Shown: positions 1 to 5,387, counted from the first letter of the stretch. The stretch: DNA of 5,387 nucleotides from Thermoproteota archaeon (GCA_011042755.1 DRBY01000008.1:1-5387), one strand, 5' to 3'. A program made the numbers and translations. Notes: generated by a model from the letters alone, not told the origin.

Positions 1-1
1 A

Positions 2-469
2 GTGAAGCCGTTCCTAGGGCTCACGGTAGAGGACGCGGTCAGGGTCGGAGCCTACAACAGGCTGACCGATGAAGCGGAGGTCGAGAGAAGAGTCAACGAG
101 ATACTGGAGTTCATTGGGCTGGATAAGCTAAGAGACAGGCTGTGTAGAGATCTGAACATAGTCCAGATTAAGCAGACGGCCCTCGCCAGGGCTTTAGCGA
201 CGGGTCCCAAGCTCCTGCTCCTAGACGAGGCGGCAGCAGGACTCAACCCTAGAGAGGTCGATGAGTTGATAGAGCTGCTGAAGAGGGTGAACAAGGAGAT
301 GGAAGTAACCCTGTGGGTCGTCGAGCACGTCATGAGGTTCGTCATGGGGCTCTCCGAGAGAATCGTGGTTCTGCACTACGGCGAGAAGATCGCCGAGGGA
401 ACCCCCGAGGAAGTGGCGCACGACCCCAAGGTGATAGAAGCCTACCTGGGAGCGGAGGTGGCAATATGA
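2..469 (+). CDS. livG: Branched-chain amino-acid ABC transporter ATP-binding protein, LivG type (5' end outside window)
   Basis: This is the C-terminal 155 residues of a cytoplasmic ABC ATPase that would power uptake of branched-chain or other hydrophobic amino acids. The GTG at base 2 is almost certainly an internal valine: the visible part begins just after the Q-loop region (FLGLTVEDAV matches the usual FxxLTVxENV), and Walker A is missing. Family members are about 250 residues, so roughly 95 lie upstream of the window. Visible motifs, counting from base 2, are Walker B LLLLDE (71-76) with its catalytic glutamate, a D-loop-like AGLNPRE (79-85), and the H-loop histidine in VVEHV (about 109). 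The C-terminal GTPEEVAHDPKVIEAYLG is typical of LivG/LivF. Two oddities: the signature position reads LNIVQ instead of LSGGQ, and LDEP is LDEA. The stop TGA overlaps the livF start as ATGA, so the two genes are probably co-translated. LivH and LivM permease genes are expected upstream but not seen. Confidence 0.9.
   Translation: MKPFLGLTVEDAVRVGAYNRLTDEAEVERRVNEILEFIGLDKLRDRLCRDLNIVQIKQTALARALATGPKLLLLDEAAAGLNPREVDELIELLKRVNKEMEVTLWVVEHVMRFVMGLSERIVVLHYGEKIAEGTPEEVAHDPKVIEAYLGAEVAI
454..460 (+). promoter_or_regulatory. Shine-Dalgarno site of livF
   Basis: GGAGGTG lies five bases before the ATG at 466 and is fully complementary to the usual 3' end of 16S rRNA. It sits inside the end of livG and decides the livF start. 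The same reading frame stays open back to 313, but that upstream part is antisense-like, arginine-rich filler overlapping livG. Confidence 0.85.
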
Positions 470-1176
470 GAGTGCTGACCGTGGAAGGGCTCAACGTGGC
501 CTACGGGAAGGTCCAAGTCCTCTGGGACGTGTCGTTCCACGTCGACCAGGGAGAGAGCGTCTGCATAATAGGCCCGAACGGGGCGGGGAAGACCACCACT
601 CTCCTGACCGTGGCCGGAATACTGAAGCCCCTCTCGGGCAAGATCACGTTCGACGGCGAGGACGTCACTGGCCTCCCTGCGTGGGAGCTGGCAGAGAGGG
701 GGATAGCTCTGGTCCCAGAGGGGAGGAGGATATTCCCCAACCTGACGGTTCTGGAGAACCTCTTGGCTGGCGCCTACATGAAGAGGTGCAGGGACACTCT
801 CGGGGAGAACTTGGAGATGGTGTTTGACCTCTTCCCGAGGCTGAAGGAGAGGAAGAACCAGATGGCCAGGACGCTGAGCGGTGGAGAAGCCCAGATGCTG
901 GCCATAGCCAGGGCCCTGATAACCAACCCGAAGCTGCTGATGCTCGACGAGCCCTCAATGGGTCTCGCCCCCATACTGGTCGCAAAGGTCTTCGAATCGA
1001 TTCAGAAGCTGCGAGAGAGGGGCGTCACCATCTTGCTGGTAGAGCAGCACGTTCCTGTTGCACTGAAGGTGAGCGACAGGGCTTACGTCTTGGAGAACGG
1101 AAAGATCGTGCTGAGCGGAACCTCTGAGGAAGTGGCCAAGAACGAGAAGATCAGGGCACACTACCTTGGCCTATAA
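466..1176 (+). CDS. livF: Branched-chain amino-acid ABC transporter ATP-binding protein, LivF type
   Basis: A complete 236-residue ATPase of the HAAT (hydrophobic amino-acid) importer family, expected to sit on the cytoplasmic face as the partner of LivG. All nucleotide-binding motifs are intact: Walker A GPNGAGKT (36-43), the LivF-typical VPEGRRIFPNLTV in the Q-loop region (83-95), signature LSGGE (137-141), Walker B LLMLDEP (157-163), and the H-loop in LVEQH (191-195). The length equals the family norm of about 235. The ATG at 466 is chosen because it follows a perfect GGAGGTG and gives the usual N-terminus (LTVEGLNVAYG). It overlaps the livG stop by ATGA, so it is the second of two coupled ATPase genes and apparently the last gene of its operon, since a hairpin/T-tract follows 75 bases after its TAA. 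The substrate class is inferred from the family; archaeal Liv systems may carry other amides or amino acids. Confidence 0.93.
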   Translation: MRVLTVEGLNVAYGKVQVLWDVSFHVDQGESVCIIGPNGAGKTTTLLTVAGILKPLSGKITFDGEDVTGLPAWELAERGIALVPEGRRIFPNLTVLENLLAGAYMKRCRDTLGENLEMVFDLFPRLKERKNQMARTLSGGEAQMLAIARALITNPKLLMLDEPSMGLAPILVAKVFESIQKLRERGVTILLVEQHVPVALKVSDRAYVLENGKIVLSGTSEEVAKNEKIRAHYLGL

Positions 1177-1250
1177 GGAAAACCAGCGCGGGGAGGCTGA
1201 CGACGAGGGCGTTAGAAGCTAGATTGCTGGGTTATGAGATACTCGACCCC

Positions 1251-1272
1251 GCAGGACAGCCCTGCCTTTTTT
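1251..1272 (+). terminator. Hairpin plus T-tract terminator after livF
   Basis: A 5-bp perfect stem (GCAGG 1251-1255 with CCTGC 1261-1265, 5-base loop) is followed after one C by six T (1267-1272). It lies between two convergent genes and directly abuts the TAG stop (1275-1273) of the minus-strand ATPase. Archaeal RNA polymerase can terminate on the T-run alone, so the stem may be incidental. In the other direction only a weak TTTTCCTT (minus strand, about 1185-1178) is seen. Confidence 0.55.
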
Positions 1273-2331
1273 CTACTCACTCCCATCAACCAAAATTCTA
1301 ACGTGCTTAATGGGGAGCTTCACGTAGATCTCGTCTCCTTCTCTGAGGCCCAGCGTCTCCATCTCGCCCTCGAGGACCATTGCAAGTAGCCGAAATCTCC
1401 CAAGCGAGATCTCAACCCTGTAGGACGGCCGGGAAGGCTCTATTCTCTCTACCACACCCTTGAACGTGTTGAACCAGGCCCTCTTGCTTCTGTCCCTGCT
1501 AAGGACCACCTTGTCTGGGGGGATGGCGACCTTCCTAACGGCGCCTCCATCGTAGGGGACTAGAATTCTCAGATCTCCGCAAAGAGCCTCAGCGAGCCCC
1601 TGACTCACGACTCGGTAGCCCTCGCACTCTAGCACGTTCTGCGACCCCAGGAGATTGGCGACCTCTCTCGCCGAGGGGTTGAAGAAGATTTGCTCAAAGG
1701 TCCCGACCTGGATCACCCTGCCGCCGATCATCACGGCCACCCTATCCGCCAACTCCTCAGCCTCGGAAGCGTCATGAGTTACGAACAGCGTCGTTATTCC
1801 CGTCCTGCTCTGCAGGCTCCTCAGCTCGGATCTCAGCGTCCTCTTGAGTGGGGCGTCGAGATTGCTGAATGGCTCGTCCAAGAGCAGGACCCTCGGCTCT
1901 ATCACTAAAGCCCTGGCTAGTGCGACCCTCTGCTGCTCTCCGCCGCTCAGCCTCCTCGGATAGCGATCCTTCAGGTGCTCTATGCCCAGCAGGCTAAGCG
2001 CCTCCTTCACTCTAGCTCTAACTTCATCTTCCGGCAGCCCTCGGAGCTTGAGGCCGTATGCCACGTTGTCCCAGACCGTCATGTGCGTGAAGAGGGCGAG
2101 GCTCTGGGGCACGTACCCTATCCCCCTCTCCCTCGGGGGAATGTCGTCTACTGGGGCTCCGTCGAAGAGCACCGAGCCCTCGTAGCTCACCAGGCCGGCT
2201 ATCACATTGAGCAGAGTGGTCTTCCCGGCCCCGTTTGGGCCCAGAATAACCATGAGTTCCCCATCTCTGACCTCTAGGTCCACGCCCCTGAGCGCGAAGT
2301 TTGAGACGCCTCGCAGCTCGATTGCTGGCAC
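1273..2331 (-). CDS. ABC transporter ATP-binding protein with C-terminal TOBE-like domain
   Basis: A 352-residue importer ATPase, cytoplasmic, expected to drive the adjacent permease. Motifs: Walker A GPNGAGKT (31-38), Q-loop YVPQ (Q76), signature LSGGE (128-132), Walker B VLLLDEP (148-154), D-loop SNLDAP, and H-loop VTHD (H186). After the nucleotide-binding domain (to about 230) comes a 120-residue extension. There, IPPDKVVLS (270-278), GVVERIEPSRPSYRVEISLG and the terminal EGDEIYVKLP match the pattern of TOBE domains in molybdate/tungstate and sulfate ATPases (ModC, WtpC, CysA). SsuB/TauB/ThiZ ATPases, the usual partners of this permease type, normally lack it. The start chosen is the GTG at 2331: it overlaps the permease stop as TAGTG, copies the TGATG junction upstream, has GGGGGGT nine bases before it, and gives the standard N-terminus PAIELRGVS. 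A GTG at 2349 in the same frame would add six residues (glycine-rich) and is the alternative. Confidence 0.92.
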   Translation of the reverse strand: MPAIELRGVSNFALRGVDLEVRDGELMVILGPNGAGKTTLLNVIAGLVSYEGSVLFDGAPVDDIPPRERGIGYVPQSLALFTHMTVWDNVAYGLKLRGLPEDEVRARVKEALSLLGIEHLKDRYPRRLSGGEQQRVALARALVIEPRVLLLDEPFSNLDAPLKRTLRSELRSLQSRTGITTLFVTHDASEAEELADRVAVMIGGRVIQVGTFEQIFFNPSAREVANLLGSQNVLECEGYRVVSQGLAEALCGDLRILVPYDGGAVRKVAIPPDKVVLSRDRSKRAWFNTFKGVVERIEPSRPSYRVEISLGRFRLLAMVLEGEMETLGLREGDEIYVKLPIKHVRILVDGSE

Positions 2332-3086
2332 TAGCCCATTACCCCCCACTTCGTCAGCAGAGAGACCTCCAGCCTCTCGAAGATCCAGTGGAACAGGTAA
2401 TTTGAGGCGGCCAGCACCATGACAACTGCCAGGATCTGATCTACCCTCAGTATGCTCTGAGCCTCCATCGCGAGGAGCCCCAGGCCAGAGGACATGGCAA
2501 CCATCTCTGTCACGAAGCAGGACCTCCAGGCCATGCCGGCCTCAACCTTCAGGCCCGAGAGTATGTGGGGAAGCGCCTGGGGGAGCAGCACCGTGGTCAC
2601 TACCTGCAGGTCGTCCGCCCCCAGCGTCTTTGCGACCCTGACCAGATCCTCCCCCGCGCTTCGAGCGCCCGTCAGCGTCGAGTAGACCATGGGAGGGAAG
2701 GAGCACATGAAGACCACGGCCACGGGGAGACCCTCCCCCAGGCCAATCCACAGCATGAACAGCGGTATCCAAGCTACCGCTGGGACGGCGTACAGCAGGG
2801 CCACCAGCGGGTAGAGCGTGCCGTAGGTCAGCCTGCGGTAGGCGGCAGCGAGCCCCACGGCTATGCCCAGCGTAGAGCCCAGGCTGAACCCCAGCACGAC
2901 TCTGGCCAGCGTCCGAGCGTAGTGCCTCGGGAGCTCTCCGCTCAGCACCATCTGAACCAGCGCAGCCAAGACTTTTGAAAGGGGAGGGAAGAGCTGAGTC
3001 GGAACTATGTTGAGCCTGGCTACGGCCTCCCACGCGCCCAGCGCGGCGAGGATCGAGATCCAGCTCACCACGCCTAGACGCCTCAT
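2331..3086 (-). CDS. ABC transporter permease, nitrate/sulfonate/taurine (SsuC/TauC) type
   Basis: A 251-residue integral membrane protein of the binding-protein-dependent transport inner-membrane family, forming the transmembrane channel of the importer, probably as a homodimer. Family marks: PTQLFPPLSKVL near residue 30 (usual PSPxxV), the very typical VPAVAWIPLFMLWIGLGEG (101-119), and the EAA coupling loop, seen as EDLVRVAKTLGADDLQ (146-161) followed by VLLPQALPHILSGL (166-179), which docks on the ATPase. Hydrophobic segments lie at about 7-25, 63-82, 92-115, 119-138, 185-207 and 215-235, i.e. about six, as expected. The length is normal (about 250). The ATG at 3086 overlaps the binding-protein stop by one base (TGATG) and is preceded by GGGGGTG (3097-3091) four bases away. 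The last bases of the gene carry the ribosome-binding site and start of the ATPase. The substrate is not determined by the sequence. Confidence 0.93.
   Translation of the reverse strand: MRRLGVVSWISILAALGAWEAVARLNIVPTQLFPPLSKVLAALVQMVLSGELPRHYARTLARVVLGFSLGSTLGIAVGLAAAYRRLTYGTLYPLVALLYAVPAVAWIPLFMLWIGLGEGLPVAVVFMCSFPPMVYSTLTGARSAGEDLVRVAKTLGADDLQVVTTVLLPQALPHILSGLKVEAGMAWRSCFVTEMVAMSSGLGLLAMEAQSILRVDQILAVVMVLAASNYLFHWIFERLEVSLLTKWGVMG
2341..2347 (-). promoter_or_regulatory. Ribosome-binding site for the ABC ATPase start at 2331
   Basis: On the minus strand, GGGGGGT precedes the TAGTG stop/start overlap by nine bases. It overlaps the alternative GTG at 2349-2347, which itself has no well-placed purine run. 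This favours 2331 as the true start, though the spacing is somewhat long and the G-rich run may also simply encode permease residues. Confidence 0.45.
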
Positions 3087-4033
3087 CAGCCACCCCCTAG
3101 GAACGATGTGTCAACCACATCTTCCGCGCGGATGGGCTCCTCCAGGCAGTCGTATCTGATCATGAGATCGATGTACCTCTGTATCTCCGTTAGGTTCAGG
3201 TCGGTCGTGTAGTTCAGATGCCCCATGGACTCCTTAGCTTCCTCGTAGCTGATGCCGAGCCTGTTGGCGACTATCTCGGCTGCCAAGTCCGGATCCTCCG
3301 AGATGAAGCGAGTGGCCCTCTCAGTCACTTCTACCAGGCTCCTGACTACTTCAGGCTTGTTCTCCAAGAGTTCCTCGCGAACCAGCAGGACGCTGCCGGG
3401 CATGTTCGGCCACACGTCCTGACTCCGCGCGAGGACCTTGCAGCCTCCCCGCAAGACCGCCAGCGTGGCGTAGTGCTCTGGCAGCGCAGCCGCGTCTATC
3501 TGGCCGGTCATCACCGCGTTGAGGGCGACATGCGGCGCCATCTTCTTGATAGTCACGTTGAGGCCGTACTTCTCCTTGACCAGCATTAAGAGGAGGTAGC
3601 AGGGACTGCCCTTGCCCGGGCAGGCCACCAAGCCGCCATTAAGCTCCGACAACTCAGATATCCCAGGCCTCGCGACCACGGCATATCCGTGGAGGTGGGC
3701 GCCAGCCACTATCTTGATCGGGACCCCCCTTACGTACGTGAGTAGAGCGGGCCCTAGGCAGGCCCACGCCACCCCGATGTCCCCCCTCGCGAGGGCAGCT
3801 GCCAGCTCCAGTCCAGTCCTGAAGGTCTCGAGGTAGGTGATGTTGAGGCCCGCCTCCCCGAACATGCCGGTCTCAAGGGCCACCCAGGCTGCGGCAGCGT
3901 GATCGTTGAACTCCACGGCCATCGATATCGGCTGCGCACTCGATCTCTTCCACGGAGAAATTGCTGCTATGATTGTGATGGCAACAAGCGAGGCTGCTAG
4001 CACAACAAATAGGATTCTCCTCCTGGAGAGCAC
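3086..4033 (-). CDS. ABC transporter substrate-binding protein, NMT1/THI5-like (SsuA/TauA/ThiY type)
   Basis: A 315-residue extracytoplasmic binding protein, the first gene of the importer operon. The N-terminus has a basic start (SRRR, 3-6) and a hydrophobic stretch (7-25), i.e. a signal peptide or membrane anchor. There is no lipobox cysteine, so anchoring is not by classical lipidation. The mature part follows the NMT1/THI5 and COG0715 pattern: AWVALETGMFGEAGLNI (49-65), GLELAAALARGDIGVAW (74-90), the hinge VPIKIVAGAHLHGYAVV (104-120), ELNGGLVACPGKGS (130-143) and GQIDAAALPEHYATL (177-191). The C-terminal helices EVVRSLVEVTERATRFI and AAEIVANRLGIS are typical. Four N-X-S/T sequons (N64, N159, N274, N280) fit a surface protein. 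Five cysteines include a CPGKGSPC pair (138/145). The ligand cannot be read from sequence: nitrate, sulfonate, taurine, thiamine precursors or others are all possible. The GTG start at 4033 has no Shine-Dalgarno but lies about 27 bases from a TATA-like box. Confidence 0.9.
   Translation of the reverse strand: MLSRRRILFVVLAASLVAITIIAAISPWKRSSAQPISMAVEFNDHAAAAWVALETGMFGEAGLNITYLETFRTGLELAAALARGDIGVAWACLGPALLTYVRGVPIKIVAGAHLHGYAVVARPGISELSELNGGLVACPGKGSPCYLLLMLVKEKYGLNVTIKKMAPHVALNAVMTGQIDAAALPEHYATLAVLRGGCKVLARSQDVWPNMPGSVLLVREELLENKPEVVRSLVEVTERATRFISEDPDLAAEIVANRLGISYEEAKESMGHLNYTTDLNLTEIQRYIDLMIRYDCLEEPIRAEDVVDTSFLGGG
3091..3097 (-). promoter_or_regulatory. Ribosome-binding site of the permease gene
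   Basis: GGGGGTG on the minus strand, four bases before the permease ATG at 3086, inside the last codons (the terminal glycine run) of the binding-protein gene. It differs by one base from the GGAGGTG seen before livF, and together with the TGATG overlap suggests translational coupling. Confidence 0.6.
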
Positions 4034-4056
4034 GTATGGCGAAAGAGAGGCCCTGC

Positions 4057-4064
4057 CAATAAAC
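4057..4064 (-). promoter_or_regulatory. TATA-like box of the minus-strand ABC operon (leaderless transcript likely)
   Basis: On the minus strand the T-rich GTTTATTG-like element (core TTTATT, 4063-4058) is preceded by AGG, a possible BRE remnant. Its centre is about 27 bases before the GTG at 4033. Archaeal transcription starts about 25-28 bases after the TATA centre, so the mRNA would begin at or next to the start codon. This explains why no ribosome-binding site precedes the gene. Position and spacing are seen; promoter activity is inferred. Confidence 0.55.
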
Positions 4065-4145
4065 CTGTACGCTGGTAGGCCGAGTACGCCTCTACTCTCG
4101 AGTCTGTCTGGGGCGGAGCTGGCTGCGTGGATGATCGACCCTTCG

Positions 4146-4175
4146 TCTATATTCTTGGTGCCGAGCCCTAATATC
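4146..4175 (+). promoter_or_regulatory. Candidate TATA box(es) for the secreted DNRLRE protein gene
   Basis: Two AT-rich elements stand out in a GC-rich stretch: CTATATTC (4147-4154) and CTAATATC (4168-4175). The first would place transcription start near 4177 and give a leader of about 30 bases containing the GGTGAT site. The second would start near 4198, leaving only about 10 bases. The first fits better with use of a Shine-Dalgarno. Short 5-bp inverted arms AGCCC/GGGCT (4164-4168, 4183-4187) surround the second element. Confidence 0.4.
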
Positions 4176-4197
4176 CCCCTCGGGGCTGTAACGACAC

Positions 4198-4203
4198 GGT
4201 GAT
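4198..4203 (+). promoter_or_regulatory. Shine-Dalgarno site of the secreted protein gene
   Basis: GGTGAT is complementary to the 16S 3' tail (ATCACC) and ends three bases before the GTG at 4207. Because it matches the 3' part of the full GGAGGTGATCC, this short spacing is acceptable. It supports GTG 4207 as the start. Confidence 0.5.
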
Positions 4204-4206
4204 TGC

Positions 4207-5387
4207 GTGAGGAGGTCTCTGGGAGCCCTCGTGTTGTTCTTCCTGGTGATGTCCCTCCTCCCCGCTGAGGCCTCTCCCGACCACGTAGAGCAGGAAGTCT
4301 GGGTCGACACTTACATAGAGAAGGAATCTAGCATCAACTACGGCTCTAAGGACACGATCATCGTCGGAAAAGAGCTCGTGACGTACTACGTCGGTGGAAC
4401 GCCTTCAGCAACCGTAGCAACGCAGTACAGGATCCTGATAAGGCCAAACTTGACTGGCATCAGCGGAGTAGTCGAGTCAGCGAAGCTGGTGCTCACAATC
4501 GCTAAAGCGGATCCCGACCACGATACGTGGATCCAGGTCTACCCCCTGACGGCCAGCTTCGACGAGAGCAGGGTAACCTGGTACTACAGAGATTCGAGCA
4601 ACAGGTGGAGTACCGAGGGAGGGGACTACAACTCCTCCATGCTCCTCGACGAGGTCGTGGTCGGGAAGGGAGCGAATCCAGGACAGACCGTCGAGCTCGA
4701 CGTCACTGAGTACGTCAAGGCGGTCAGGCAGGGCAAGATCAATAACTACGGGATAATCCTCCTGCCCGGGCCGACCAAGGGGTGGGTCGAGTTCTACTCC
4801 ACCGAGTCGTCCAACCCCAAGGGCAGGCCCAAGCTCGTGGTCGAGACCTCTCCTGTAGTGGGCGGGGTCGTGAGAACCCCGCCGCCCGCCACGCAGCCCC
4901 CCTTCGGGGGCTGGGTCGGACCCGTGATCCAGTTCTGGTACGTGTCGGTCTCGCCGTCCGAGGTCACAGTCCTGCAGGGAGACAGCGTCGCGATTGACGT
5001 GAGCGTCGAGACGCTTGGAGCGAACCCAACGGTCACGCTCTCGGCCTCGGGGGTCCCGCCAGACTGCACGGCCAGCTTCAGCCAGACCAGCGGGACGGTG
5101 CCCTTCACAACCAAGCTTGTGATAGCCACGTCCAGCTCGACGCCAGCCGGGGGGTACAACATAACCGTGCAGGCTGTCTCCAGCTCTGGAGAGGCTCGCT
5201 CTGCGACGCTGACCTTGAGAGTGGTGAGCACGCCCAGCCCGGACTTCAGGGTCACTGTCAGGCCCCCGGGCGGCGCGGTTCGCCCAGGGGAGGCGATTTC
5301 CTTCAGGGTCGCCGTGGCTCCGGACTACGGGTTCTCCCAAGCCGTGACAATCGCACTGTCCAACCTCCCAGCCGACTGCTCCTACAC
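4207..5387 (+). CDS. Secreted DNRLRE (CBM96-like) domain protein with Ig-like repeats, 3' end outside window
   Basis: An open frame of 393 codons plus two bases runs to the window edge without a stop. Domain order: a signal peptide (MRRS, hydrophobic 5-18, likely cleavage after AEA at 22); a DNRLRE/CBM96-like beta-sandwich (about 31-213); a proline/glycine linker (about 215-243); Ig-like repeat 1 (about 244-341); and repeat 2 (from about 346, cut off). The DNRLRE call rests on ordered motifs: DTYIEKESSINYGS, RILIRPNLTGI, VVESAKLVLTI, a VTW strand (123-125), GGDY (138-141), VELDVTEYV, NYGIILLP and RPKLVVE. The repeats show the archaeal pattern of VSPSEVTVLQGDS, VTLSASGVPP, FSQTSGTVPF and STPAGGYNITV, then RVTVRPPGGAVRPGEAISF in the second. 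Three N-glycosylation sequons (N81, N142, N318) fit export. Such proteins are usually cell-surface adhesion, S-layer-associated or polysaccharide-binding; no catalytic domain is visible so far. The start has GGTGAT in front and gives an arginine-led signal peptide. It is divergent from the ABC operon. Confidence 0.85.
   Translation, partial: MRRSLGALVLFFLVMSLLPAEASPDHVEQEVWVDTYIEKESSINYGSKDTIIVGKELVTYYVGGTPSATVATQYRILIRPNLTGISGVVESAKLVLTIAKADPDHDTWIQVYPLTASFDESRVTWYYRDSSNRWSTEGGDYNSSMLLDEVVVGKGANPGQTVELDVTEYVKAVRQGKINNYGIILLPGPTKGWVEFYSTESSNPKGRPKLVVETSPVVGGVVRTPPPATQPPFGGWVGPVIQFWYVSVSPSEVTVLQGDSVAIDVSVETLGANPTVTLSASGVPPDCTASFSQTSGTVPFTTKLVIATSSSTPAGGYNITVQAVSSSGEARSATLTLRVVSTPSPDFRVTVRPPGGAVRPGEAISFRVAVAPDYGFSQAVTIALSNLPADCSY
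4861..4913 (+). repeat. Two tandem perfect 8-bp hairpins in the linker-coding part of the secreted protein gene
   Basis: Hairpin 1 pairs GGCGGGGT (4861-4868) with ACCCCGCC (4876-4883) over a 7-base loop. Hairpin 2 pairs CAGCCCCC (4894-4901) with GGGGGCTG (4906-4913) over a CTTC loop. Both lie within codons 219-236, which encode the proline/glycine linker between the DNRLRE domain and the first Ig-like repeat. Followed by no T-run, they are not a terminator. They may be an accident of GGN/CCN codons or may slow translation between folded domains. Confidence 0.6.

Noticed and set aside
2..4. GTG at base 2 as a true start of the LivG-like gene.
   Set aside because: The protein would lack Walker A and the Q-loop; the reading frame is simply cut by the window edge.
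313..465. Upstream extension of the livF reading frame to an ATG at 313.
   Set aside because: It overlaps the conserved C-terminus of livG, encodes arginine-rich filler, and the perfect Shine-Dalgarno and family N-terminus point to ATG 466.
1177..1250. Possible small RNA (box C/D-like) or gene remnant in the convergent intergenic region.
   Set aside because: A TTATGAGAT and a CTGA are present but in the wrong order and without proper box motifs or guide spacing; no coding frame with recognisable content.
2542..3093. A 183-codon minus-strand frame inside the permease gene, and an opposite-strand frame at 2565-2978.
   Set aside because: Both are shadows of the permease, which has clear membrane segments and the EAA loop.
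3613..3622. Ten-base palindrome TGCCCGGGCA as a regulator site.
   Set aside because: It is internal to the binding-protein gene in a GC-rich context, unrepeated in the window, and far from any promoter.
4164..4187. Inverted arms AGCCC/GGGCT around a TATA-like element as an operator.
   Set aside because: Only 5-bp arms with a 14-base spacer; such matches are common by chance at this GC content, so they are noted only in the promoter entry.
4477..5340. A 287-codon open frame on the minus strand, antisense to the secreted protein gene (another at 4794-5255).
   Set aside because: The translation is compositionally odd (Arg/Gly/Asp-rich) with no family motif, while the plus-strand frame gives a signal peptide and recognisable domains. 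Long antisense frames are expected in GC-rich coding DNA.

Overview
The window looks like part of a thermophilic archaeal chromosome, most likely Thermoproteota or a relative. This is an inference from four things seen in the sequence: high GC with arginine mostly written AGG/AGA and many ATA isoleucine codons; TATA-like boxes at archaeal spacing; one gene that appears to be leaderless; and internal genes with purine-rich Shine-Dalgarno sites matching the archaeal 16S tail. No rRNA, tRNA, CRISPR array or mobile element is visible. The genus cannot be named from this sequence.

Layout. (1) Bases 1-1176, plus strand: the 3' end of a branched-chain amino-acid (Liv/HAAT) transport operon, with the C-terminal part of a LivG-type ATPase followed by a complete LivF-type ATPase, overlapping by ATGA. 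A short hairpin plus T6 at 1251-1272 probably ends this transcript. (2) Bases 1273-4033, minus strand: a compact three-gene ABC importer operon, read as solute-binding protein (4033-3086), then permease (3086-2331), then ATPase (2331-1273). Both junctions are one-base stop/start overlaps (TGATG and TAGTG). The binding protein and permease belong to the nitrate/sulfonate/taurine/pyrimidine-precursor type, while the ATPase carries a C-terminal TOBE-like domain as in molybdate/tungstate ATPases. The substrate cannot be fixed. (3) Bases 4034-4206: a short divergent promoter region. (4) Bases 4207 to the window end, plus strand: a long reading frame with no stop, cut by the window edge. It encodes a secreted protein with a signal peptide, a DNRLRE/CBM96-like beta-sandwich domain, a proline/glycine-rich linker and at least two Ig-like repeats.

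How they fit together: regions 1 and 2 are two unrelated nutrient importers meeting tail to tail. The divergent cell-surface protein shares an intergenic region with importer 2, so the two could be co-regulated, but nothing in the sequence proves a functional link. No unambiguously new system is visible. The most interesting items are the truncated surface protein, the mixed-family ABC importer, and the altered signature motif in the LivG-like ATPase.
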